In this document: in pieces, positions 17,602 to 26,476 of the stretch
Numbering within the stretch: position 1 is the stretch's first letter
How the letters are laid out: every line of letters starts with the position of its first letter
Assembly: GCA_937916845.1 (NCBI GenBank)
Contig: CALFSK010000051.1
Location: 16,497-80,496, forward strand
Reading direction: 5' to 3'
Source of the DNA: an uncultured Lactobacillus sp.
GTDB lineage: Bacteria; Bacillota; Bacilli; Lactobacillales; Lactobacillaceae
DNA: 64,000 bases
The notes under the pieces: model-generated
Database searches by the model: none
Told to the model about the DNA's origin: nothing
The model's input: only the letters and a program-made list of their open reading frames with translations
Program-made: the position numbers and the translations under genes

Positions 17602-20600
17602 ATGGTTACCAACCAACTATCCAGAACTCGTTGGAAAAAACTCAGTTTCGTCGTTGTAAGTTTCAGCACAATGACAGCGTTTTCTCAATTATCAGTTCAC
17701 GCGTCCGCACCTGAACCATTCCCTTCATTGACGCAATCAACCACGCCAGTGACGCCCTTGGCCGCTAAAAATCTGACGGCCTTAAACTTGACCACAACGG
17801 CTAGTGAACCAATCACGGGGACGTTTGGTTCCAGCGCGTGGTCCTTGCAAGATGGCACCTTGACGATTGGACCAGGTGACTTTGCAAACAACACAACCGA
17901 TAAGTCGCCGTGGAAAGCTTACAGCGCCTCAATTACCAAGATTGAAATCACCGGACCAGTTACGTTTAACACCGCAGCCGCGGGACTCTTTGCCGGCTTA
18001 AGCAACCTAACTCAGATCGATGGCCTTGATCAAGTCGATACCAGTCGGACGACGAACCTTAACGATCTATTTTACGCAGACTCACAATTAATGGATTTGA
18101 CCGGTGTCGAACACTGGGATACCAGTAAAGTTAAGACCATTGATCGAACCTTCTTCGCAACCGCGTTAGTCGGAACCCTTGACCTCAGCCACTGGGACGT
18201 CGGTTCGTTAACTAGCGGATCTATGGCATTCGGGCGTGCGGGTGCCTTCGATGACAATAGTCAGCGTTTATTTAAACTGTTAAATTTATCTGGTTGGAAT
18301 TTTCAGGCACCAAAAGTTAGTCTAGCTAACTTTGGTTTCCAATTACAAGCGGAATCAATCAACACCTCCGACTGGCAAAGCACCAGCCATATCACCAGTA
18401 TGGAGAGCATGTTCACCCTGGCTGGGATCAATAACATTGATATTTCTTCTTTTGACATGCGCAATTTAAGCACTTCTTACGGTGGCACTTGGCGAATGTT
18501 TGGCAGTGCCATGCTACTTAAAGAAATTAAACTCGGTCCCAATTCCAAGCTTGCTGGCACCGGCCTGAGATCAGTTTCTGAAACCAATAAATATACGGGC
18601 TATTGGCAAAACATCGGCACGGGAACGGCTAGTCAGCCAAATGGGGACCAGGTTTTAACGACTGACCAATTGGTATCAATCTACGATGGGACTAGCACCC
18701 CCGCAATTGACACTTTCGTTTGGCAACCTAAAGCTGCTGAACCGGTGACGGTCAACTATGTCGATCAGGCTGACCCGACCCACCCAATCAAGGCAGCCAC
18801 CACGATTACGGGTGCGATTGAGGATCCGTTCACCATAACGCCACCGGACATTGCGGGCTACACTTATCAGGGCACTCAAGATGACGTCCCACTTACGGGT
18901 ACCATCAGTGGCACAGCACAGACCATTACGCTCAATTATGCCAAACAGGGACAAGTGACCGTCAATTATCAAGATGAAGCGGGCACAACCATTGCGCCAT
19001 CAAAGACAATGACGGGCGACTTAGGAACCAGCTACGAGATTGAGCCACAAGCCATTGACGGCTACAATTACTTATCCGGTAACTTAACTGGCACGTTCAC
19101 TAGCAGCGACCAGACCGTCACGTTGACTTATCGAAAAATCCCAACCGAGGGTAGTATTACTGTAAACTATCTTGATTCCGACGGTCACGTTCTAGCTAAG
19201 CCGACAACCATGACGGGCAAACTCGGTAGCGCCTATACTATCGAACCATTGACCATTGATGGCTATACTTTTGAATCGGGGCAAATGACTGGAACTTACA
19301 CGCCGACTAGTCAATCTGTCAATCTCATTTATCGCAAACAGGTTGCTCAAGGAACGGTTACTGTGAACTACGTCGATGAACAAGGCAAGCAACTGGCCGA
19401 ATCCACGACGATGACCGGACCAGTCGCAACTGATTACACGATTGAAAAGAAGGTCATTGACGGCTACACCTTCCTTCAAGGTGACCTGACCGGACAATTT
19501 ACGCCGACCGCTAAGACCATTACCCTAACTTACCGCAAGGATGCCGTGGCACAGGGAAAAGTCACCGTCAGCTACTTGGATGATCAAGGGAAAACGTTAG
19601 CTCCCGCGACCAGTTTAACTGGCGATATCGACACGCCCTACGTCGTTAGCCAACCAAGCATTTCAGGTTACACTTATCACCATGCTGAAGGCAACTTAAC
19701 TGGCACCTTTGCCAAGGACGACCAAACCGTCACGTTGATTTACCACGCTACCGAGGAAAAGCAAGGGCAAGTCATCGTTAAGTATCAAACTACCGATGGT
19801 CAAACCCTGGCGCCAGATACTGAATTGACCGGGACCATTGCGTCTGCTTATACCATTACGCCACCGACGTTCAAGGATTACCAATACCAGCACGCTGATG
19901 GCAGCCTGACCGGACAGTTTAGTGAAAAATCGGCCACTGTCACACTAATGTATGCTAAGCATGCCGCTAAATTAGGACAAGTAATCGTCAACTATTTGGA
20001 TTTAGACGGTCACACCTTAGCACCTCAAGATACGCTGACTGGGCCATTAGAGACGGCGTACACCACTACCGTTAAAGCAATTACCGGCTACACCCACGTT
20101 AAAACAACGGGTGCCGCTACCGGAACGTTCAACGAACAGGCTCAGACTGTCAGTTACTTTTACCAGCAACAGGCTCCTGACAAGGACCATCGAAAATTAA
20201 CCGGACAGGACTTTACGATGACCGTGGACGGCCCAGCACCGACGGCCAGTGATTTCAAGGCCGTGGCGCAGGATAAAAATGGTCAGACTTTGAATGTGCA
20301 CGTCGACCTTAGCCAGACTAATCGTCATAAAGTTGGGACCTATCCCGTTACTTTGAGTACTACCGATGGCCAAACCTTACTCGTTCACTTGCACGTGCAA
20401 GCGGCCCCCGATAGTGGTGATAATGGCGGTGGCGACGGCAATTCGACTGAGCCACCAGTCCTCCCCACAGACCCATCCGGTGAGCCGGACCTAGTTAAGC
20501 CCGACCAACCTGGTACGCCAGCTAAGAAGCCAGAAACAACCAAGCCCCTACCAACGTCACCGATTAAAACGGTGACGTCGGCAAAGGTTCAAACAAAGTC

Positions 20601-20715
20601 AACAACTGATAAAGCACTCCCCGCAACTAACGAATCCCGTACTCGTTGGATCGCGGTTGCTGGTGTGCTAGGTTTACTTGGATTAGGACTCACCTTATTA
20701 AAACGATTTAAGTAG
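17602..20715 (+). CDS. MucBP-repeat cell-wall-anchored adhesin 2
   Basis: A 1037-residue paralogue of the preceding gene with the same plan. It has a signal peptide (to about 34), BspA/DUF285-like repeats (LDLSHWDVGSL, DISSFDMRNL), seven MucBP repeats from about residue 381, the same linker domain, a Gly/Asp/Pro-rich wall region and the sortase motif LPATNE. Likeness is highest in the first repeat, the linker and the C-terminal wall region, lower in the signal peptide and the BspA-like core, the pattern expected if the outward face diverges. Separate promoter and terminator indicate independent transcripts. Confidence 0.92.
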   Translation: MVTNQLSRTRWKKLSFVVVSFSTMTAFSQLSVHASAPEPFPSLTQSTTPVTPLAAKNLTALNLTTTASEPITGTFGSSAWSLQDGTLTIGPGDFANNTTDKSPWKAYSASITKIEITGPVTFNTAAAGLFAGLSNLTQIDGLDQVDTSRTTNLNDLFYADSQLMDLTGVEHWDTSKVKTIDRTFFATALVGTLDLSHWDVGSLTSGSMAFGRAGAFDDNSQRLFKLLNLSGWNFQAPKVSLANFGFQLQAESINTSDWQSTSHITSMESMFTLAGINNIDISSFDMRNLSTSYGGTWRMFGSAMLLKEIKLGPNSKLAGTGLRSVSETNKYTGYWQNIGTGTASQPNGDQVLTTDQLVSIYDGTSTPAIDTFVWQPKAAEPVTVNYVDQADPTHPIKAATTITGAIEDPFTITPPDIAGYTYQGTQDDVPLTGTISGTAQTITLNYAKQGQVTVNYQDEAGTTIAPSKTMTGDLGTSYEIEPQAIDGYNYLSGNLTGTFTSSDQTVTLTYRKIPTEGSITVNYLDSDGHVLAKPTTMTGKLGSAYTIEPLTIDGYTFESGQMTGTYTPTSQSVNLIYRKQVAQGTVTVNYVDEQGKQLAESTTMTGPVATDYTIEKKVIDGYTFLQGDLTGQFTPTAKTITLTYRKDAVAQGKVTVSYLDDQGKTLAPATSLTGDIDTPYVVSQPSISGYTYHHAEGNLTGTFAKDDQTVTLIYHATEEKQGQVIVKYQTTDGQTLAPDTELTGTIASAYTITPPTFKDYQYQHADGSLTGQFSEKSATVTLMYAKHAAKLGQVIVNYLDLDGHTLAPQDTLTGPLETAYTTTVKAITGYTHVKTTGAATGTFNEQAQTVSYFYQQQAPDKDHRKLTGQDFTMTVDGPAPTASDFKAVAQDKNGQTLNVHVDLSQTNRHKVGTYPVTLSTTDGQTLLVHLHVQAAPDSGDNGGGDGNSTEPPVLPTDPSGEPDLVKPDQPGTPAKKPETTKPLPTSPIKTVTSAKVQTKSTTDKALPATNESRTRWIAVAGVLGLLGLGLTLLKRFK

Positions 20716-20726
20716 TAATCAGCAAC

Positions 20727-20770
20727 AAAGCGGCTCACCGACAACTATCATCCGTCGGTGGGTCGCTTTT
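20727..20770 (+). terminator. Terminator after adhesin 2
   Basis: The arms 20727-20742 and 20754-20770 (AAAGCGGC...CACCGAC with GTCGGTG...) form a long stem ending in TTTTCTTT. Confidence 0.85.
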
Positions 20771-20811
20771 CTTTAATCTCTAAAAAAATGTCGCCAGTAC
20801 TATTTTGGCCT

Positions 20812-21738
20812 TCAACAACCTAATCCGCTCAACCCAACCTCTTTTATTATTGAGACCGTTTCCTTGATAAACTTAGACGTTGAACTTGATTCACAATACG
20901 AAATACCAACGTCTAAAGAGAATTGATCAATCGGTAATTTTAGCCCGTTGATGTCACCAATCTTGGGAAGATTCTCAATAATCTGTTTCATCGTAATTGT
21001 ATACCCACCCCCATTTGCTGCGAGTAAAGTTGCTAACATCGTATTTTGAACTTCCACGACATTTCTAACTCGAACCCCGTTATCCTTTAAAAAATGATCA
21101 ATCATTTCTTGGAACCGTGACTCTTGTGAAATGGTTATGAAGGGCGCGCCATTCAGGATTTTAATGTCATCACTCATGCTATCTCGGTATAAGTGACCCC
21201 GCTTAAATAATTTAGAATACTCTGGAATCACTAAATACAGTGGAATCCGCCCTAAACTTGAACTATTAATCTTTTCATTGTAAATAACCTTCCCAATAAA
21301 AATATCAATTTTTCCAGATGGTAGGTCGCGTTCGGCAATACTCGTCGTTTCTTCAACAATCTTGATGTGTAACGCCGGAAAATGACGCTGAATTTTAAAC
21401 AACAACCGTGGCATCCAAAAATTAGCAAACCCGGGGTACACGGCTATGGTCAATGAACCACCCTGATGCTCCGAAAGTTGTTGCATTTCTGATTGCATTT
21501 TCCGTTCAATCAAAACTTCTTCCTGTAAATAGGCCAAAACCCGTGTTCCAGCATACGTCAGACTAATCGGCGTTAAGTTTCGATTAACAAGTTTAGTGCC
21601 AAAATTGGTTTCGGTTTCTGTTAGTAGACGACTAATGTAGGGCTGACTGACGTAGCACGCCTGCGAAACTTGCGTAATCGTTGAATACTTCGTAACGCCT
21701 TCCAAAATGTCTTTCAATTTATCATTCATCACACTCAA
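20812..21738 (-). CDS. LysR-family transcriptional regulator
   Basis: A 308-residue LysR-type regulator. The N-terminal winged helix-turn-helix (about 5-65, with ITQVSQACYVSQPYISRLL) is followed by the periplasmic-binding-like effector domain (about 95-300). The best start is TTG at 21738 because AGGGG lies 7 bases upstream; the internal ATG at 21729 is 16 bases away. It is transcribed divergently from the flavin reductase, the usual arrangement for a LysR regulator and its target, so it probably senses that enzyme's substrate. The inducer is unknown. Confidence 0.88.
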   Translation of the reverse strand: MSVMNDKLKDILEGVTKYSTITQVSQACYVSQPYISRLLTETETNFGTKLVNRNLTPISLTYAGTRVLAYLQEEVLIERKMQSEMQQLSEHQGGSLTIAVYPGFANFWMPRLLFKIQRHFPALHIKIVEETTSIAERDLPSGKIDIFIGKVIYNEKINSSSLGRIPLYLVIPEYSKLFKRGHLYRDSMSDDIKILNGAPFITISQESRFQEMIDHFLKDNGVRVRNVVEVQNTMLATLLAANGGGYTITMKQIIENLPKIGDINGLKLPIDQFSLDVGISYCESSSTSKFIKETVSIIKEVGLSGLGC

Positions 21739-21752
21739 TATTAGGCCCCTTT

Positions 21753-21772
21753 CTATAACTAATCAGTTATAG
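21753..21772. promoter_or_regulatory. Palindrome in the LysR/reductase divergent region
   Basis: A perfect inverted repeat CTATAACT-AATC-AGTTATAG lies between the divergent genes, 15 bases upstream of the regulator start. Its ATAAC...GTTAT core is like LysR-family T-N11-A boxes. It is a candidate autoregulatory site. Confidence 0.5.
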
Positions 21773-21890
21773 CCATATGCCGATAAGTACTTTTACTTTA
21801 ACAGAAAACGGTTTCATAATGAAGGAGAACTAATTAGGAACGCTCAATTTAACAAGACTTGTTAACAATAACACAAAGGCTGGTGAAGTA

Positions 21891-24281
21891 ATGAAACTCA
21901 TTGGTATAACAGGAACTAATGCTGACTATTCATTCAATCGCTTTCTACTAAAATACATGCAAAATATTTTTAGCGACCGGGCAAAAATCGATTTCGTTGA
22001 AATCGATCAATTACCGCTTTTTAATGAAAACAATTGTCATAACGTCCCAGCATCTGTCAAAGAAATCTCACAACAAATCGACGATGCTGACGGTGTCATT
22101 ATCGCAACTCCGGAATACGATCACGCAATTCCAGCTGCCTTAAAAAGTATGATTGAATGGCTATCATGTACTAGCCATCCCTTTAAAGACAAACCCGTCA
22201 TGGTCGTTGGCGCATCTTATGGCAGTCAGGGAACCTCACGTGCCCAAACTAATTTAAAACAGATTTTGGACTCTCCTGGTGTCAACGCGCTAGTACTTCC
22301 AGGTAATGAATTTTTATTGGGAAACTGTCGGGATGAATTTGATGCCGATCACAAGTTAAAGAATAAACAAACTATCACATTTTTAACGGAATGTTTCGAT
22401 AACTATCTAGATTTCATTCATAAAATGGTTCCAGAATTAACTGAGGAGGATACTGAAATGAACTATGTCGATAAAATCGCTTGGAGTACAACCTATGACA
22501 CGTTAGTACTCGGATTTGGTGGTGCTGGCGCTACCGCAGCCCGCCACGCAGCGGATAGTGGTGCAAAAGTATTATTAGTTGATGCTGCACCCGCTGGTCA
22601 CGAAGGTGGTAACACCCGCTACGCTGCTCAAATTTTAGCTTCTGGAGATGACGTTCCCGGATTAAAGGCCTACTACAAAGCCATGACCGCACCATTTGAT
22701 CTCGATGAAAAGATGATCGATGTTTTCGTTGAAAAAATGGTCGATTTTCCTAACTATCTTCAAAACTATTTGGACGTTAAACCGTATAGTTTCAAGCACA
22801 GTGGTGGTCAATTATCCGCATTTGCCAAAAGTGTTATCTCGGAATTCCCAGAACTTGCAGGCGCAGATTCGACGGACGCTTTGACCGTGCATAACGGGAT
22901 CTTTGACGCGGCGCTTTGGAAGATCATTCGCCAAAAAGTACTCGATCGTGCTGATTCAATTGACATTTGGTTAAACTCCCGGGCAATGCATTTAATTCAA
23001 GATCCAATCAGTAAAGTTGTTTTGGGTGCACAAATCGAGCGTAACGGAGAAACTTACAACGTTCGTGCGAAAAACGGGGTCGTTTTAACCGTTGGTGGCT
23101 TTGAAAATAATAAGGAACAAATTCAAGATTACCTTGGTGAAGCAAAGTTGTCACCACTCGGCACCCTTTATAACCGTGGCGATGGTATTCGAATGGCCTC
23201 CGAAGTTGGCGCTAAGTTATGGCATATGCATAACTACGAAGCGGTTGGTTTCCTTCACGGACTGGCTTTTAAGGTTCCAGACGGCAAACGTGCGCGCTTG
23301 ATTCTCGACTACTGGCCAGATCTATATACCGGGAGTATTTTAACCATTGCGGACGATGCGACCCGTTACTTCAAAGAAGACGAAGAATGCCGTCACGGTC
23401 ATATTTGGGACCACGGAACTTGGCGCATTCCCCGTGCAAACCAACATCCATACTTGATCTTTGATCAGGCTCAGTTAGAACAGATTAAGGCTAATAAAAA
23501 CATCCCTTATTCTGATTTCTTGGACACATTAGTTAAGGCCGATAGTATCGAGCAGTTAGCACAAAAGCTCAATGTTGATTCGGACAACCTGGTCAATACT
23601 GTGACCGACTTCAACTTATTTGCTGAACAAGGAAAAGATTATGAGTACCACCGTGAACCAGCATCCATGCGAAAATTTGATAACGGCCCCTTCTATGCAG
23701 CCGCGTTAACCCATACCATGCTCAACACGCAAGGTGGGCCAAAGCGAAATGCGAATGCCGAAATCATTGGCTTAAACGGTGAACCTGTGCCCCATCTTTA
23801 CGGTGCTGGTGAATTAGGTGGAATCAACACTAATCCGTATCAAGGTGGTAATAACTTAGCAGAATGCCTCATCTTTGGTAAAATCGCTGGCGAAAATGCG
23901 GCTAAGCCTAAGGGTGACACTGCTACCTCAGATAATCACGCTGAACCAAGTAAAATCGCGAGTGTTGCGCCACAAAACGACCTTGCACAAACCAACCTTG
24001 ATGACATCGATTTGGAATCGAATCAATACTTGGGTGTTAGTGACCAAGGAATTGGCGGTCGCGTTGTTGTTCGGGTCACCTACGATGATAGTAAAATCAA
24101 AGATGTCGAAGTTATTGAACAAAACGAAAGTGAAGACTTTGGGTTAAAAGCTGTTGAGGAACTACCTAAAAATATGGTGGCTAATAACACCTATGATGTC
24201 GACGGTATTTCAGGTGCCTCCGCTTCAAGCCGAGCACTAAAGAGCGCTGTTAAAAATGCACTTGCTAAAGTCAGTGAATAA
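21891..24281 (+). CDS. Three-domain flavin reductase of the fumarate/hydroxycinnamate reductase family
   Basis: A 796-residue soluble enzyme with no signal peptide. Domain 1 (1-180) is an NADPH-dependent FMN reductase-like flavodoxin fold (TPEYDHAIPAALKSMIEWL, VGASYGSQG). Domain 2 (about 200-670) is the FAD-binding reductase (LVLGFGGAGATAARHA; GAGELGGIN). Domain 3 (about 705-796) is an FMN_bind domain with DGISGAS, the site where ApbE-type transferases attach FMN covalently (Ser777). Fumarate reductases have an HG-x-NRLGGN active-site segment; here it reads INTNPYQGGNN (645-655), losing the substrate-binding Arg and His. An unsaturated acid without a second carboxylate, such as a hydroxycinnamate, is therefore more likely. 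The divergent LysR gene probably controls it. Confidence 0.85.
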   Translation: MKLIGITGTNADYSFNRFLLKYMQNIFSDRAKIDFVEIDQLPLFNENNCHNVPASVKEISQQIDDADGVIIATPEYDHAIPAALKSMIEWLSCTSHPFKDKPVMVVGASYGSQGTSRAQTNLKQILDSPGVNALVLPGNEFLLGNCRDEFDADHKLKNKQTITFLTECFDNYLDFIHKMVPELTEEDTEMNYVDKIAWSTTYDTLVLGFGGAGATAARHAADSGAKVLLVDAAPAGHEGGNTRYAAQILASGDDVPGLKAYYKAMTAPFDLDEKMIDVFVEKMVDFPNYLQNYLDVKPYSFKHSGGQLSAFAKSVISEFPELAGADSTDALTVHNGIFDAALWKIIRQKVLDRADSIDIWLNSRAMHLIQDPISKVVLGAQIERNGETYNVRAKNGVVLTVGGFENNKEQIQDYLGEAKLSPLGTLYNRGDGIRMASEVGAKLWHMHNYEAVGFLHGLAFKVPDGKRARLILDYWPDLYTGSILTIADDATRYFKEDEECRHGHIWDHGTWRIPRANQHPYLIFDQAQLEQIKANKNIPYSDFLDTLVKADSIEQLAQKLNVDSDNLVNTVTDFNLFAEQGKDYEYHREPASMRKFDNGPFYAAALTHTMLNTQGGPKRNANAEIIGLNGEPVPHLYGAGELGGINTNPYQGGNNLAECLIFGKIAGENAAKPKGDTATSDNHAEPSKIASVAPQNDLAQTNLDDIDLESNQYLGVSDQGIGGRVVVRVTYDDSKIKDVEVIEQNESEDFGLKAVEELPKNMVANNTYDVDGISGASASSRALKSAVKNALAKVSE

Positions 24282-24364
24282 TCAGATTTTTAAACCGCTT
24301 AAATGTAGATGAGATTTAAATCAGATTGTCACACCTTTCCAGTAAATTTAATTTTTAGGACTTA

Positions 24365-24429
24365 AAAAACCAAATGAAGCCGTAACCACACAATCAATCG
24401 ATTGCAGGTTGCGGCTTTACTTGGTTTTT
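24365..24429 (+). terminator. Terminator after the flavin reductase
   Basis: A stem of about 22 pairs with a few mismatches (24365-24386 with 24408-24429) ends in TTTTT. Confidence 0.82.
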
Positions 24430-24440
24430 CTCAACTTTAA

Positions 24441-24548
24441 TTAATCCTTTTCCTCTAACGTTAGCGTAATCGCATTTAGCTCATTACTCACACAAATTTT
24501 TCTGAGGACAAGATCACTTTTACGCGGCGATAACGAATCGACTGTTCT
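24441..24548 (-). pseudogene. C-terminal gene remnant
   Basis: A minus-strand frame without a start reads as 35 residues of ordinary protein composition (VDSLSPRKSDLVLRKI ... LTLEEKD) and ends in TAA at 24441. It is cut off upstream by a stop. I take it as the tail of a decayed gene, in line with the pseudogene 400 bases away. No family is recognised. Confidence 0.35.
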
Positions 24549-24604
24549 TTAACGAAAAAAGGATATAAAAAGCACTCACACTATGGATTGCATACACTTA
24601 CTAA

Positions 24605-24871
24605 TTATTTGTAGGTCTGATCTACCAAATAATCAGATATTCGTTCTAATCGTCGTCCGATACTATCTGGTTCATATTCTGGCTTGGGTGCATGATTCAA
24701 GTAAGCATCATCATATGCCATTTCGAAGGGACGCCAAGCTAACTCTGCATTATCGGGTGTGTAACTCAATCTAACTAGTTTATCTGACTGTGACACATCA
24801 AACCCAACAAATGGATTATCTGCATATTTACAGAAAAAATTGTTATCAGATTTAGATAACGTCAAAATCAT
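24605..24871 (-). CDS. Hypothetical protein, 88 residues
   Basis: A small acidic soluble protein, MILTLSKSDNN to DYLVDQTYK. ATG 24871 is preceded by GGAAGGGG at a suitable distance, so it is probably translated. No signal peptide, helix-turn-helix or known motif is seen. It directly follows a decayed gene on the same strand. A cargo/immunity relation is possible, but nothing in the sequence proves it. Confidence 0.5.
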   Translation of the reverse strand: MILTLSKSDNNFFCKYADNPFVGFDVSQSDKLVRLSYTPDNAELAWRPFEMAYDDAYLNHAPKPEYEPDSIGRRLERISDYLVDQTYK

Positions 24872-24907
24872 GGCTTACGTCCCCTTCCTATTCACTTGAA
24901 CAATATT

Positions 24908-25360
24908 ACCAGTCTTCACATTTAGGGGTTACTCGTGTTTTATCACCAGCGTATTTCTGTACACTGGTATCTGTTTTGCTTGGCACAACCGTTGATGAGT
25001 GCAACACACCAACAACATCTGAAAAGTGAACATTCTCACGAACCACACAGTCCCATTTTCTTTGGTTCAAGACCAAGGCTAGTGACTTTAATATCATCAC
25101 TAACAGTTGTATTCGTGGAAACTCACTTAATATTCCAGTTATTAGCATCCTTTGCAAAAACACATAACTCTTTAGAATCATTATATCGCATCTTAACATA
25201 GTCGGGAAATTCTTTAGATACACTATCCTAGCCAACTGACTCAGCAGTCCTATTCCACTGATTCTTCAATGACTCTAATCTTCTTGTTTTGTTAAACCAT
25301 GATTAATTTTTTTGCATCAGTAATTTGGATGCGTATCTGCTGAGAAAGTAGGATAGTTTT
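24908..25360 (-). pseudogene. Decayed gene with frameshifts and stops
   Basis: Protein-like pieces continue from frame to frame on the minus strand: ENYPTFSADTHPNY, then TRRLESLKNQWNRTAESVG, then (after a stop) DSVSKEFPDYVKMRYNDSKE and CVFAKDANNWNIK. A stop codon and VSTNTTVSDDIKVTSLGLEP follow, and after a frameshift ENVHFSDVVGVLHSSTVV and QKYAGDKTRVTPKCEDW to the final stop. The continuous 109-codon frame in this region mixes wrong-frame sequence. No family is recognised; the Thr/Ser/Asp-rich style suggests an exported or surface protein. Confidence 0.6.
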
Positions 25361-25417
25361 CCATTTCAAACGGCTCCCATTCCAACTAAAAATGGCACCA
25401 CGAACGGTACCACAAAA

Positions 25418-25450
25418 AGAACCGGCCCTCTTTTTTAGAGAGCCAGTTCT
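25418..25450 (-). terminator. Terminator after the SPFH gene
   Basis: The arms 25438-25450 and 25418-25430 pair over 13 bases with G-U pairs and are followed by TTTTTGT on the minus strand. Confidence 0.78.
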
Positions 25451-25488
25451 AAATTAAAATCGTTATAATCATTGTTATACCAGTATTT

Positions 25489-26355
25489 CTACTTCAAATC
25501 CGACGTATTAATAATTGGCTGCGAACCCCGCTCCGAAATGATGGTGACCATCATATTGTTAATCAGTTGTAGCTTTTTATCATCCGACAGACTCATCCCG
25601 GTATCCTTCTCTAACCGCTGAATCGTCTCCTCAGTAATCGATACGGCCCCTTCGACGATCACCTTCCGTGCGGACAGGATAGCGGATGACTGTTGCCGTT
25701 GCAACATCGCACTCGCAATTTCCGTCGCGTAAGCCAAGTGGGTCAAACGAGTTTCCACGATTTCCACCCCGGCTACGTTCAGGCGTTCCTGTAGCTCTTC
25801 CGTCAAGCGGTCCGAAACTTCCGTTGGGTTACTCCGCAGCGTGACCTTTTCCTTATCATCAAACGTATCGTAAGGATACTCAGACGCCACGTGCCGAATA
25901 GCCGATTCACTCTGAATTTCCACAAATTGTTCGTAGTCATCCACCGCAAACAGCGCCATACTCGTATCGACCACTTTAAATACGATTACCGCCGCAATCT
26001 CGACCGGGTTCCCGCGTAAATCGTTCACCTTCAAAATGGCACTATTAAAGTTACGCACCCGCAGTGAAATTGCAAATTTATTAGTTAGTGGCACGGTCAT
26101 AAATAGCCCCGAATCACGAATCGTCCCAATGTATTTTCCAAAGAACGTCAACACCCGTGCTTCGTTTGGGCCCACGATCGTAAGCGAACTTGCCCCAAAC
26201 GCCGCGATAATGATCAGCAACGCCCCTAAAATCACGTTAAAAAACTGATCCCCAGTCGCGCCAAGCCAAACGAGCCATCCCCCGGCCAGTACGAATAAGA
26301 CTGCTAGGACTAATCCAATGTACCCATTAATATGAAAAACTTGTTTTTCTTTCAA
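25489..26355 (-). CDS. SPFH/Band 7 (stomatin-prohibitin) membrane protein
   Basis: A 288-residue protein with two N-terminal hydrophobic segments (about 10-55) and a cytoplasmic SPFH domain (about 60-245: GPNEARVLTFFGKYIGTIRDSG; VVDTSMALFAVDDYEQFV; GVEIVETRLTHLAYATEIASAMLQRQQ). A short helical tail follows. Bacterial SPFH proteins scaffold membrane microdomains and often control membrane proteases. No NfeD-like partner is adjacent. It is monocistronic; role inferred only from the family. Confidence 0.88.
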   Translation of the reverse strand: MKEKQVFHINGYIGLVLAVLFVLAGGWLVWLGATGDQFFNVILGALLIIIAAFGASSLTIVGPNEARVLTFFGKYIGTIRDSGLFMTVPLTNKFAISLRVRNFNSAILKVNDLRGNPVEIAAVIVFKVVDTSMALFAVDDYEQFVEIQSESAIRHVASEYPYDTFDDKEKVTLRSNPTEVSDRLTEELQERLNVAGVEIVETRLTHLAYATEIASAMLQRQQSSAILSARKVIVEGAVSITEETIQRLEKDTGMSLSDDKKLQLINNMMVTIISERGSQPIINTSDLK

Positions 26356-26419
26356 TGATGGTCACCCCTTTAATGCCTCTTATTATAACATGCGTCCCCG
26401 CTCAGGTTTGACTCTACAA

Positions 26420-26466
26420 CGATGTAAAAGACGTCCCACTTAACTAGTGAAACGTCTTTTACATCG
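26420..26466 (-). terminator. Hairpin after the M20 hydrolase gene
   Basis: A perfect 15-base-pair stem (26420-26434 with 26452-26466) lies 11 bases past the stop. It lacks a clean T run, so termination may be weak or the hairpin may stabilise the 3' end. Confidence 0.6.
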
Positions 26467-26476
26467 TAATCTATTT

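Noticed and set aside
15103..19893. Antisense open frames inside the adhesin genes
   Set aside because: They lack ribosome binding sites and mirror the codon pattern of the repeated coding strand.
15427..20170. Regular repeats suggesting CRISPR or DNA satellites
   Set aside because: They are in-frame MucBP protein repeats with diverged codons, not identical short DNA repeats with spacers.
21891..24281. Naming the protein fumarate reductase
   Set aside because: The Arg/His that bind the second carboxylate are missing, so only the wider family is supported.
24906..25235. A 109-codon minus-strand frame as an intact gene
   Set aside because: Its first half is in the wrong frame relative to the protein-like pieces; the region reads better as a frameshifted pseudogene.
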